Assembly: GCA_964540755.1 (NCBI GenBank)
Contig: CAZIOB010000034.1
Span: forward strand, 1 to 50,327
Length of the DNA stretch: 50,327 bases
Direction of reading: 5' to 3'
Source of the DNA: JAAYJR01 sp964540755
GTDB taxonomy: Bacteria > Bacteroidota > Bacteroidia > Bacteroidales > Prolixibacteraceae
In this document: positions 41,808-50,323 of the stretch, one piece after another
Layout of the letters: each line of letters begins with the position of its first letter
Position numbering within the stretch: position 1 is the first letter of the stretch
Notes under the pieces: model-generated
Databases searched by the model: none
What the model saw: only the letters and a program-made list of their open reading frames with translations
Told to the model about the DNA's origin: nothing
Position numbers and translations under genes: made by a program

Positions 41808-43610
41808 ATGATTCGAAAATCATTCACATATATTTTTATTGGTTATTTTATAATTATCACCTGGCCGGGGTTTGCACAGAGAGACACTACCCTCAGGCGC
41901 GAAGTTGAGGTGGTGAAGGCTTATGATCCCACCATCTCAGATGCCAATAAAATAAGCAGCATGCCCAAAATTGAGGATACCGGGCATAAGAAACCCGATT
42001 TTAATTACAGTATTTTTAGCCAGCCTGTATTCAATACTTTTTCCGTGAATACACTTAAAGCTGCCACTTTTTCTTCTCACCGCACCGAAGAAGAGGGGTT
42101 TGGCATGATACAGGCCGGAATTGGCAATTACAATCGCCCCTACGGAGAATTATTCTTCAATGGAAGGAATTTGAAAAATACAATTTTCGGTCTGCATGGC
42201 AGGCATCTTTCTTCACACGGACGACTTACACTGGAAGGAGGAGACCGCGTAAATGCGCCATTCTCCGAAAATCAGGCCGAAATGTTTGTGAAGCATTTTT
42301 TTAATAATTCCGTTCTCTCAGTGAAGCTTGATTTTAACCGGAATGGTTTCAGATATTATGGTTATCCGGGCGATTCCATACCGGGAGTGCTGAAAAATGA
42401 TGGCCAGGATATCAATTTTCTGGGTTCCGGCCAGGCATTTTCAAAAGGCGGATTAAAAATTGATCTTAAAAATACTTCTGCCGGAGCAGATGATTTTGTA
42501 TTTGATTTTGACTTTTTGTATCACTATTTTGGAACCAGGACAGGCCAGCGTGAGCATTTCGGTGAATTTATTGCTGATGTGAGAAAACCTTACGATAAAG
42601 GGACGGGTTTCCTGAAGGCAGGAGTTATGGTTTTTAATGTTGACGAGATATTTAACCGTTATATGATGGATTTTGGTGAGAAGCAGCAGATATGGCTGAC
42701 TGCGCAGCCATCATACAGGCTCGGGGGAGATATAGCTAATATAGAGCTGGGAGCGAAAGGCTGGTTCATCCTTGATAATAATGCGGATGCCATTGCGAAA
42801 TTGGCTCCGAATATTAAGATTAATTTTGTGCCGGTTAAGGAGATAATCAGTATTTATGCGGGAGTTGACGGTAATTATATACCAAACTATTACTCAAGGA
42901 TAGCCTATGAAAATCCGTTTGCCGATCCTTTTCACGATGTAAAGAATACTCATGAACAATTACATTTTTTCGGCGGTTTCGATGGGAAATTTTCAAGTAA
43001 TACAAATTTTAAAATTTCGGCCGGTTATTCTATGCTAAAAGATAAACCTTTTTATTACCTGTTTAAATACCTTTACCAGCCACCAGGCAGCACATCCTCC
43101 TTAATTCTGGCGGATAATGATTTTGATATATTGTATGACGATTGTGATTTGTTGAAATTTAATCTCGAGATCTTTCACACCTCTTTTGAAAAAATTAACC
43201 TTCTGTTGTCAGGGAATTACTATATGTTTACCATGAAAAGCCAAAAGGAGCCATGGAATCTTCCCTCCTGGGATGCAAAATTTTCATTTGGATATGAAAT
43301 AACCAAACAGCTGGACGTTTCTGTGGACCTGTTCTTTACCGGTTCCCGTAAAGCTCTTGTTATTGAGGTTCCTGTGGAAGATCCGCGTCCCCTGAACTAT
43401 AACGAATTGCTTGAAATTGAAGGGTTACAGCATAATTCTCATAACCTGCCGACTATTTTTGATTTGAATTTTAATGCTGCATATAAAATTACAGAGCGGT
43501 TTTCAATATTTACCCGCTTGAATAATTTTGGCTTCCGGAAGTATCAACGATGGTTTGGTTATCCTGTTCAAAGTTTTAATGTATTGGGAGGACTGAGTTA
43601 TTCATTTTAG
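41808..43610 (+). CDS. Outer-membrane beta-barrel protein paired with the TPR protein
   Basis: The 600-residue product (ATG 41808 preferred over TTG 41802) has a signal peptide ending near GFAQ (about residue 23). An N-terminal segment VEVVKAYDPTISDANKI follows, and then many alternating aromatic strands (GLHGRHLSSHGRLTLEGG, FDFDFLYHYFGTRTGQ, KISAGYSMLKDKPFYY). It ends GGLSYSF, with a terminal Phe as expected for BAM-assembled barrels. No TonB plug domain is evident, so it is not a standard TonB-dependent receptor. It is cotranscribed with the TPR protein upstream and may transport or anchor something together with it. Confidence 0.82.
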   Translation: MIRKSFTYIFIGYFIIITWPGFAQRDTTLRREVEVVKAYDPTISDANKISSMPKIEDTGHKKPDFNYSIFSQPVFNTFSVNTLKAATFSSHRTEEEGFGMIQAGIGNYNRPYGELFFNGRNLKNTIFGLHGRHLSSHGRLTLEGGDRVNAPFSENQAEMFVKHFFNNSVLSVKLDFNRNGFRYYGYPGDSIPGVLKNDGQDINFLGSGQAFSKGGLKIDLKNTSAGADDFVFDFDFLYHYFGTRTGQREHFGEFIADVRKPYDKGTGFLKAGVMVFNVDEIFNRYMMDFGEKQQIWLTAQPSYRLGGDIANIELGAKGWFILDNNADAIAKLAPNIKINFVPVKEIISIYAGVDGNYIPNYYSRIAYENPFADPFHDVKNTHEQLHFFGGFDGKFSSNTNFKISAGYSMLKDKPFYYLFKYLYQPPGSTSSLILADNDFDILYDDCDLLKFNLEIFHTSFEKINLLLSGNYYMFTMKSQKEPWNLPSWDAKFSFGYEITKQLDVSVDLFFTGSRKALVIEVPVEDPRPLNYNELLEIEGLQHNSHNLPTIFDLNFNAAYKITERFSIFTRLNNFGFRKYQRWFGYPVQSFNVLGGLSYSF

Positions 43611-43747
43611 ATTTTTCAGGCATATAGTAAAAAATACTTTTATACTTATTTTCAGCACACTTTTTATGCTCATTTTCAGGTTTATAACTTGTTGAAAAAA
43701 TAGTATTAAAAACTTATTCAAACCCCATTCCGGACGGTTAATTTTAG

Positions 43748-43755
43748 TATCTTTG
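43748..43755 (+). promoter_or_regulatory. -7 promoter element of gyrB
   Basis: TATCTTTG matches TAnnTTTG, and implies a leader of about 135 bases before the gyrB start at 43897. No clear -33 element is visible. Confidence 0.55.
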
Positions 43756-43756
43756 C

Positions 43757-43784
43757 GGCATGGTTTCAGAGATTTATCCATGCC
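43757..43784 (+). other. Hairpin at the predicted 5' end of the gyrB transcript
   Basis: GGCATGG (43757-43763) pairs perfectly with CCATGCC (43778-43784) across a 14-base loop, beginning two bases after the -7 box. It could be an operator over the start site or a 5' mRNA hairpin. Confidence 0.5.
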
Positions 43785-43896
43785 AATGTAAAATATTGAC
43801 TACCAATGTAATAATCAAAAGGATACATTTAGATATCTTTATTGGATGTTATTTTTTATTTCAACGATTTTTAAGTGAGAATAATATAAAAGAGAA

Positions 43897-45867
43897 ATGA
43901 ACGAGATAGACAAAAAAGTTATCCCGGAAGGGAATAGTGGTAATTATTCTGCGGAAAGCATTCAGGTGCTTGAGGGATTGGAAGCTGTTAGGAAAAGGCC
44001 TGCCATGTATATTGGAGATGTTAATGAAAAGGGGCTTCACCACCTGGTGTATGAGGTGATTGATAATTCGATAGATGAGGCTCTTGCAGGATACTGTAAA
44101 AATATAGAAGTAATTATTCATCCTGATAATTCAGTTACCGTAAGAGATGACGGCCGCGGAATTCCCACAGAAATACATTCAAAGGAGAACAGGTCAGCGT
44201 TGGAAGTAGTTATGACAGTGTTGCATGCAGGGGGGAAGTTTAATAAGGATTCTTATAAAGTTTCAGGTGGATTGCACGGTGTCGGGGTTTCATGTGTAAA
44301 TGCGCTTTCCTCAAACCTTAAAGTGGAAGTTCACCGTGATGGGAAAATATGGATGCAGGAATATTCTATCGGCCGCCCCAAATATTCTGTTAAAGTAGTT
44401 GGTGAATCTGATATGTCAGGTACAATTGTTACATTTAAGCCTGATGAGTCTATTTTCCTGATTACTGAATATAAATATGAAATTCTCTCTGCCCGCTTGA
44501 GGGAACTGGCCTTCCTAAATGCAGGGATCAGGCTTTTATTGGTTGATGAGCGTGAAAAGGATGATAACGGGGAATATAAGTCCGAAACCTTTTTTTCAAA
44601 GGAGGGACTGAAAGAATTTGTTGATTACCTTGACAATACCAGGGTAAAATTAACACCTGAGATAATTCACATTATTACCGAAAAGAATGAAATACCCGTT
44701 GAGATTGCAATGCAGTACAACACCACCTTCTCAGAAAATATACATTCTTATGTAAACAATATAAACACAATTGAAGGAGGTACACATTTAACAGGCTTTC
44801 GGAGAGGGCTTACACGCACATTGAAAAATTATGCCGAACAGTCAGGTATGTTGAGTAAGCTTAAATTCGATATAAACGGGGATGATTTTCGTGAGGGGTT
44901 AACCAGTGTGATCTCCGTAAAAGTTGCCGAGCCTCAGTTTGAAGGACAAACAAAAACAAAATTGGGAAATTCCGATGTAAGTCTTGCTGTCGATCAGGCA
45001 GTAAGTGAGGTGCTTACACATTATCTGGAAGAAAATCCCAAGTCTGCCAGGACAATCGTCAATAAAGTTATTATGGCAGCACAGGCAAGGCATGCTGCAA
45101 GGAAAGCACGTGAAATGGTCCAGCGTAAGAATTCCCTGAGCGGAGGGGGATTGCCGGGTAAACTGAGTGACTGTTCAGAAAAAGATCCATCCTTGTCAGA
45201 AATTTTTCTGGTGGAGGGAGATTCAGCAGGAGGAACAGCCAAACAGGGCCGTGACAGGCGTTTTCAGGCAATCCTACCGCTTCGCGGGAAAATTTTAAAT
45301 GTTGAGAAAGCCATGCAGCATAAAATATTTGAAAATGAGGAAATAAAAAATATTTTTACTGCATTGGGAGTGACAATCGGGACTGAGGAAGATTCAAAGG
45401 CTTTGAATATTGAGAAGCTGAGGTATCATAAAATAATTATCATGACCGACGCCGATGTTGATGGCAGTCATATTGATACACTTATCATGACTTTTTTCTT
45501 CAGGTATATGCAGGATCTGATCCAAAAGGGTCATCTTTATATTGCAACTCCTCCTTTATATCTTTTGAAAAAGGGTAAAAAAGAGGCATACGCATGGACT
45601 GAGCAACAGCGTGTCAAAATTGTTAATGAATGGGCAGGCGGAATTGAAAGCAATATTCACATCCAGAGGTACAAAGGCCTGGGAGAGATGAATTCTGAGC
45701 AGTTGTGGGAAACAACTATGAATCCAGGGAACCGGACACTGCAACAGGTAACTATAGAAAATGCGGCTGAGGCGGATCACATATTCTCCATGCTTATGGG
45801 TGATGATGTGCCTCCAAGAAGAAAATTCATCGAGGAGCATGCAACTTATGCAAATATTGATGTATAG
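43897..45867 (+). CDS. gyrB: DNA gyrase subunit B
   Basis: The 656-residue ATPase subunit of gyrase has the GHKL ATP site (VIDNSIDEALAG, RDDGRGIP, VSGGLHGVGVSCVNALS), a transducer domain, and the TOPRIM region with EGDSAGGTAKQGRDR, PLRGKILNVEKA and the metal-binding DADVDGSHI. The C-terminal IQRYKGLGEMN segment contacts GyrA. The length suits GyrB of this phylum; ParE is less likely given the overall match. It stands alone, not beside gyrA or dnaN. A long leader with a hairpin precedes it. Confidence 0.95.
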   Translation: MNEIDKKVIPEGNSGNYSAESIQVLEGLEAVRKRPAMYIGDVNEKGLHHLVYEVIDNSIDEALAGYCKNIEVIIHPDNSVTVRDDGRGIPTEIHSKENRSALEVVMTVLHAGGKFNKDSYKVSGGLHGVGVSCVNALSSNLKVEVHRDGKIWMQEYSIGRPKYSVKVVGESDMSGTIVTFKPDESIFLITEYKYEILSARLRELAFLNAGIRLLLVDEREKDDNGEYKSETFFSKEGLKEFVDYLDNTRVKLTPEIIHIITEKNEIPVEIAMQYNTTFSENIHSYVNNINTIEGGTHLTGFRRGLTRTLKNYAEQSGMLSKLKFDINGDDFREGLTSVISVKVAEPQFEGQTKTKLGNSDVSLAVDQAVSEVLTHYLEENPKSARTIVNKVIMAAQARHAARKAREMVQRKNSLSGGGLPGKLSDCSEKDPSLSEIFLVEGDSAGGTAKQGRDRRFQAILPLRGKILNVEKAMQHKIFENEEIKNIFTALGVTIGTEEDSKALNIEKLRYHKIIIMTDADVDGSHIDTLIMTFFFRYMQDLIQKGHLYIATPPLYLLKKGKKEAYAWTEQQRVKIVNEWAGGIESNIHIQRYKGLGEMNSEQLWETTMNPGNRTLQQVTIENAAEADHIFSMLMGDDVPPRRKFIEEHATYANIDV

Positions 45868-46054
45868 ATAAAATTCCGGGACAGGCCGGCATATTTGGTA
45901 ATTCAGCTTTTGTGTATTCCTGACAAAAGGTCTTGCGGATAAATAAGCATATTTTTTTGTCAGTTATATTATCTTTTATTAACAATTTAGAATCCTGATT
46001 GTTAAAATATATGAAATGATTGTCCTAAGTTACAATATTTTGTGGCAGTGGCAG

Positions 46055-46062
46055 TATATTTG
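46055..46062 (+). promoter_or_regulatory. -7 promoter element of degP
   Basis: TATATTTG matches TAnnTTTG, 55 bases before the start codon. A -33 element at the right distance is not clear. Confidence 0.5.
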
Positions 46063-46117
46063 TATTGTTCTCAGCACATTTATTAAAATATAATTTTAAA
46101 ATCTAATTTTTTGCAAT

Positions 46118-47557
46118 ATGAAGGACTTAAAAAAATTTGGTTTTACATTTTTAATTGTAATTGCCAGTTCATTAATAGCTGTTTGGGTTTACAGTTCATT
46201 TTTTGATGATCCGGAAATGATAACTGTTACTGAGGAGCAACCCATAAGATATGCTAATCTGCCGGATGGTGCTCAGGGTAACCTGCCTGACCTTACTTTT
46301 GCTGCTGAAAAATCGATACATTCCGTAGTTCATATAGCCACTCAATCTTACCGGGGAGGCGGCTGGTCAAGCGGCAATCCTTTTTTCGATGAATTTTTCG
46401 GATTGCCCCGGAGTCAGGAACCGAGTATTGCCAGGGGTTTTGGTTCGGGAGTGATTCTTTCTGAGGACGGGTTTATTGTTACAAACAATCATGTTATTGA
46501 TAGAGCTCATAAAATAAAGGTTATTCTGAATGACAAGAGGGAATTTGATGCACGGCTTGCAGGAGCTGATCCTTCAACCGATATTGCCCTTTTAAAAATT
46601 GAAGCTGAAGATCTTCCGTTTATTACTTATGGTAACTCGGATGATCTGATGCTGGGTGAATGGGTTTTGGCAGTCGGAAATCCTTTTAACCTGACTTCCA
46701 CTGTTACTGCTGGTATTATAAGCGCCCGGGCAAGAAATCTCGGCATTAATGCTGATCAGTATTCCATCGAATCATTTATACAGACGGATGCTGCAGTCAA
46801 TCCCGGGAACAGCGGCGGAGCTTTAGTTAACCAACAGGGATTACTGGTTGGGATAAATACAGCTATAGCTTCACAGACAGGGTCTTATGCAGGATATTCT
46901 TTTGCTGTGCCGGTTTCAATAGTTGAGAAGGTAGTTGAGGATCTGAAGGAATTCGGAGAGGTACAGCGTGCATTGCTTGGCGTGAATATTCGCGATGTCA
47001 CTGCAGCCCTTGCAGAAGAAGAAAACATTGACGAATTTGAAGGAGTTTTTGTAGTTGATGTTACTGAGAATGGCGCCGCTAAAGAGGCAGGTATTAAATC
47101 GGGGGATGTGATAATCAGCATAGACGGGAGAAATGTAAATTCATCGGCTGAACTGCAGGAGAAGATCAGTCAGTACCGTCCCGGTGATGATGTTAAGATT
47201 ATTGTTAAAAGAGATGGTAACAGGAAACAATTTACGGCGACATTACGTAATAAACATGGAGACACACAAATTGTACGTGATAATGTTTCTGTTTTAGGAG
47301 CCCGTTTTGAAACAATAAGCGAAAGTGAAAAAAGGGATCTGGAAATAGAATATGGAATAAAAATTGTGGAGTTAAAAAGTGGAAAATTAAAAGATGCAGG
47401 ATTAAGTGAGGGATTTATAATTACTCATGTTAATAAAAATCCGATATATAAGATAGATGATTTAAAAAGAGAGATAGGAAATGCCAGGGGAGGAATTTTA
47501 ATAGAAGGAATTTACCCCGATGGCGAGTTGGCTTATTTTGTATTTGGAATTGATTAA
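46118..47557 (+). CDS. degP: Periplasmic serine protease DegP/HtrA
   Basis: The 479-residue envelope quality-control protease has an uncleaved or cleavable N-terminal membrane helix (about residues 8-27), a trypsin-fold domain with triad H125 (TNNHVID), D155 (STDIALL) and S232 (GNSGGAL), and two PDZ domains (about 285-375 and 390-479). The first PDZ carries GVFVVDVTENGAAKEAGIKSG-like sequence. It degrades misfolded proteins outside the cytoplasmic membrane. It lies between gyrB and rpoD, transcribed in the same direction but with its own -7 box. Confidence 0.95.
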   Translation: MKDLKKFGFTFLIVIASSLIAVWVYSSFFDDPEMITVTEEQPIRYANLPDGAQGNLPDLTFAAEKSIHSVVHIATQSYRGGGWSSGNPFFDEFFGLPRSQEPSIARGFGSGVILSEDGFIVTNNHVIDRAHKIKVILNDKREFDARLAGADPSTDIALLKIEAEDLPFITYGNSDDLMLGEWVLAVGNPFNLTSTVTAGIISARARNLGINADQYSIESFIQTDAAVNPGNSGGALVNQQGLLVGINTAIASQTGSYAGYSFAVPVSIVEKVVEDLKEFGEVQRALLGVNIRDVTAALAEEENIDEFEGVFVVDVTENGAAKEAGIKSGDVIISIDGRNVNSSAELQEKISQYRPGDDVKIIVKRDGNRKQFTATLRNKHGDTQIVRDNVSVLGARFETISESEKRDLEIEYGIKIVELKSGKLKDAGLSEGFIITHVNKNPIYKIDDLKREIGNARGGILIEGIYPDGELAYFVFGID

Positions 47558-47610
47558 GTTTGATTTTAACAAACTGATAACATTCATTTAGGAAATAGCT
47601 TTCTTGTCGG

Positions 47611-47637
47611 TTGTTAATAATAAATAATATATTTTTG
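47611..47637 (+). promoter_or_regulatory. Promoter of rpoD
   Basis: TATTTTTG (47630-47637) matches the -7 consensus, 22 bases before the start codon. The -33 could be the TTG at 47611 (spacer 16) or the TTG at 47604 (spacer 23). Confidence 0.6.
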
Positions 47638-47659
47638 CAGGTTTTTTAAGTAGAGTTTT

Positions 47660-48520
47660 ATGAGACAGCTAAAGATCACAAAATCCATAACTAACAGAGA
47701 AAGCGCCTCTTTGGATAAATATCTTCAGGAAATTGGGAAAGAGGAACTTATTACAGTTGAAGAAGAAGTAGAATTGGCCCAGCGCATAAAGAAGGGTGAT
47801 CAGGCTGCTTTGGAAAAGTTGACAAGAGCTAACCTCCGTTTTGTTGTTTCAGTTGCAAAACAGTACCAGAATCAGGGACTTAGTTTACCTGATCTTATTA
47901 ATGAGGGAAATCTGGGCTTGATCAAAGCAGCAGAGAAATTTGATGAAACGCGCGGGTTCAAATTTATTTCTTATGCGGTGTGGTGGATAAGGCAATCTAT
48001 TTTGCAGGCTTTGGCTGAGCAGTCAAGGATTGTTCGTTTGCCTCTGAACCAGGTAGGGTCATTAAATAAGATAAATAAAGCTTTTTCAAAATTTGAACAG
48101 GAGCACGAGCGTAAGCCTTCACCTGAAGAATTGGCCAAGTCACTTGAATTATCACCTGATAAGGTATCTGATACATTACGGGTTTCAGGCCGTCACGTGT
48201 CGGTTGATGCTCCTTTTGTGGATAGTGAAGACAATAGTCTTCTGGATATATTGGTAAATAATGATTCTCCCAATGCAGACCGTACACTAATTCAGGAGTC
48301 GCTTGCACGTGAAATTCATCGCGCACTTGCAACTCTTACTGAAAGAGAAGCTGATATAATACGTTTATTCTTTGGAATCGGATGCCAGGAAATGACGCTG
48401 GAGGAAATAGGCGAGCGCTTCGGCCTTACACGTGAAAGGGTTCGCCAGATCAAAGAGAAGGCGATACGTCGCCTCAGACATACTTCAAGAAGTAAGTTAT
48501 TGAAAACTTATCTGGGATAA
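47660..48520 (+). CDS. rpoD: Primary sigma factor RpoD of Bacteroidota type
   Basis: The 286-residue sigma-70 lacks region 1.1, as is typical of the housekeeping sigma of Bacteroidota. Region 1.2 (SLDKYLQEIGKEELITVEEE) is followed by region 2 (LRFVVSVAKQYQNQGLSLPDLINEGNLGLIKAAEKFDxxRGFKF and YAVWWIRQSI, about residues 60-118, the -7 recognition helices), region 3 and region 4 with the -33 helix-turn-helix (MTLEEIGERFGLTRERVRQI, about 249-268). It explains the TTTG/TAnnTTTG promoters seen throughout the window. It is followed by a strong bidirectional terminator. Confidence 0.95.
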   Translation: MRQLKITKSITNRESASLDKYLQEIGKEELITVEEEVELAQRIKKGDQAALEKLTRANLRFVVSVAKQYQNQGLSLPDLINEGNLGLIKAAEKFDETRGFKFISYAVWWIRQSILQALAEQSRIVRLPLNQVGSLNKINKAFSKFEQEHERKPSPEELAKSLELSPDKVSDTLRVSGRHVSVDAPFVDSEDNSLLDILVNNDSPNADRTLIQESLAREIHRALATLTEREADIIRLFFGIGCQEMTLEEIGERFGLTRERVRQIKEKAIRRLRHTSRSKLLKTYLG

Positions 48521-48550
48521 AGAAAACAGTTTAAGAAATACATAAAAAAT

Positions 48551-48594
48551 AATTACCCTTTTGACAGGATGGTTGTCTTAAGGGTAATTTTTTT
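48551..48594. terminator. Bidirectional terminator between rpoD and rlmD
   Basis: AATTACCCTT (48551-48560) pairs with AAGGGTAATT (48580-48589), an inner GACA/TGTC adds four pairs, and a run of T follows on the plus strand. A run of A upstream gives the T tract for the minus strand. Confidence 0.85.
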
Positions 48595-50005
48595 AGGGGG
48601 ATTTTCTGGTAAGCATTACGATATTTTCAACATGATGAGTGTGAGGGAACATATCCACAGGTTGTACCCTGATAACAGAATAATGATTTCTCATAATTGA
48701 GATATCCCTTGCCTGTGTGGCAGGATTGCAACTTACATATACAATCTTCCCAGGCATAATTTCCAGTATTTTTTTTACCACCTCATTATGCATACCTGCC
48801 CTTGGGGGATCTGTGATTATAACATCAGGACGGCCATATTCATTAACGAAACCTGTGTTAAGGATATCTTTAATATCGCCTGCGAAAAATAAGGTGTTTC
48901 TGATATTATTTATGGAAGCATTTTTTTTTGCATCGGCAATTGCATCATCGACATATTCAATGCCAATGACTTTTTTTGCTTTTCCTGCTACATAATTAGC
49001 AATTGTGCCGGTCCCGGTATAAAGGTCGAATACAGTCTCACTCCCGGTAAGTCCGGCAAAATTGAGAACTTCCTTATATAATATGTGAGCCTGCTCAGGG
49101 TTTGTCTGATAGAAACTTTTCGGGCCTATCCTGAATTTAAGGCCTTCCATCTCCTCGGTGATATAATCTCTTCCTTCGAATAATTCAATATTTTGATCAG
49201 TTATGGTGTCATTTCCTTTGGAATTAATGACATACATAAGAGAAGTAATTTCAGGAAATTCATTCTCTACTGCACTTAGCAGTTTATTTATGGCAGAAAC
49301 TTCATTACGGAAAAAAGAGATAACAACCATCGTTTCACCGGCAGTACTTGTTCTTATGATCAAAGTCCTCAGAAATCCTTTTTGTTCACGGATATCAAAA
49401 AACTCCAGATGATTTTCCAGTGCGTAATGATAAATAAAATTCCTTATTTCATTAGAAGGAGATTTTTGCAGCCAGCATTTGTCTATTTTGATCACTTTAT
49501 CAAACATGCCGGGTGCATGGAACCCAAGGGCATTATTTTCTGAAAAATTCTTTCCTGATCTTATTTCTTCAGGTGACAACCATCTTTTATTTGAAAATGT
49601 AAACTCAAGCTTGTTTCTGTAAAAGGTAATATTTTCAGAACCTTTTATCGGTTGGATTTTTGGTAAATCCAATCCCCCGATTCTTAATAACTGATCTGCT
49701 ACCTGTTTCTGTTTATAATAAAGCTGGGTTTCATAACCCAGATGTTGCCATTTACAACCTCCGCAATCGCCAAAATGTGAACAAAAAGGTTTTACCCTCT
49801 CTGGTGAGTACTCATGAATTTTTGTAACAACCGCCTCCTGATAATTTTTACGCTTTTTTGTCACTTGTAAGTCAACAACATCGCCGGGAGCGACAAACTT
49901 TGTAAAAATCACCATATTATTTACTTTTGCCAAAGCCTTTCCCTCAGAACCTATCTCCTCAATACGGATTTTTTCGTAAAATGGTTTTACCTTTTTATTG
50001 CTCAT
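48593..50005 (-). CDS. rlmD: 23S rRNA (uracil-5-)-methyltransferase RlmD/RumA
   Basis: The 470-residue enzyme makes 5-methyluridine in 23S rRNA using SAM. It has an N-terminal TRAM domain (residues 5-65), four cysteines for a 4Fe-4S cluster (C75, C81, C84 and C177), a SAM-binding motif (VFDLYTGTGTIANYVA), IITDPPRAGMH, the nucleophilic cysteine C426 in YVSCNPAT and the general-base glutamate E460 in HHVENI. Bacteroidota paralogues of this family may act at more than one uridine or on tRNA, so the exact site is not fixed. A -7 box lies only nine bases upstream of the start, so the mRNA may be nearly leaderless. Confidence 0.93.
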   Translation of the reverse strand: MSNKKVKPFYEKIRIEEIGSEGKALAKVNNMVIFTKFVAPGDVVDLQVTKKRKNYQEAVVTKIHEYSPERVKPFCSHFGDCGGCKWQHLGYETQLYYKQKQVADQLLRIGGLDLPKIQPIKGSENITFYRNKLEFTFSNKRWLSPEEIRSGKNFSENNALGFHAPGMFDKVIKIDKCWLQKSPSNEIRNFIYHYALENHLEFFDIREQKGFLRTLIIRTSTAGETMVVISFFRNEVSAINKLLSAVENEFPEITSLMYVINSKGNDTITDQNIELFEGRDYITEEMEGLKFRIGPKSFYQTNPEQAHILYKEVLNFAGLTGSETVFDLYTGTGTIANYVAGKAKKVIGIEYVDDAIADAKKNASINNIRNTLFFAGDIKDILNTGFVNEYGRPDVIITDPPRAGMHNEVVKKILEIMPGKIVYVSCNPATQARDISIMRNHYSVIRVQPVDMFPHTHHVENIVMLTRKSP

Positions 50006-50013
50006 TTTTTATG

Positions 50014-50021
50014 CAAATATA
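50014..50021 (-). promoter_or_regulatory. -7 promoter element of rlmD
   Basis: On the minus strand it reads TATATTTG, ending nine bases before the start codon. A second identical box occurs at 50068-50075 on the same strand, which would give a longer leader. Confidence 0.5.
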
Positions 50022-50081
50022 GTATTTACAGGCGATACAGATAAAAATAACTATAAATTTACATTCCCAAATATACAACGA

Positions 50082-50100
50082 TTTTCCCATTTTGGGAAAA
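50082..50100. promoter_or_regulatory. Perfect inverted repeat between divergent promoters
   Basis: TTTTCCCA and TGGGAAAA form an 8-bp stem around TTT. It lies between the rlmD promoters and the plus-strand -7 box at 50170, a position suited to an operator; no T tract supports termination. Confidence 0.4.
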
Positions 50101-50169
50101 CAGGACATTTATGAGTAAATTGCTGTCATTTTACTTTTTACCTGTTATAATGTTAGAAAATTTTTTGTA

Positions 50170-50177
50170 TATATTTG
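50170..50177 (+). promoter_or_regulatory. -7 promoter element reading out of the window
   Basis: TATATTTG matches TAnnTTTG on the plus strand with no ORF after it inside the window. It would start a transcript near 50184 that enters the hairpin-rich region to the right. Confidence 0.5.
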
Positions 50178-50197
50178 CTACTAGATTTAATGGTTGG

Positions 50198-50323
50198 TTT
50201 TATTTTCCAGAATAAAATTAAAAACTAAAAGGGGAAAGCATCTTCTGTATTTATGATTGGTTTTGTGTTTAGGGGTTTGTAAATCATCAATCATCTTCAA
50301 AAGCGTCCATAGCTTTCCCCTTT
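50198..50323 (+). ncRNA. Possible structured RNA or hairpin element, cut by the window end
   Basis: The final 322 bases (50006-50327) hold no gene. Downstream of the -7 box at 50170 lies a small hairpin (TTTTATT 50198-50204 with AATAAAA 50211-50217). A long-range stem follows: AAAGGGGAAAGC (50228-50239) pairs perfectly with GCTTTCCCCTTT (50312-50323), and inside it ATGATTG (50253-50259) pairs with CAATCAT (50288-50294). It could be a small RNA, a leader or the edge of an insertion. I do not match it to a known RNA family. Confidence 0.4.

Noticed and set aside
41808..43610. Standard TonB-dependent receptor for the 600-residue barrel
   Set aside because: The protein is short and no plug domain or TonB box is evident before the barrel strands.
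45907..45929. Inverted repeat CTTTTGT/ACAAAAG after gyrB as a terminator
   Set aside because: The stem is short and A/T-rich and is not followed by a T tract; it could be chance.
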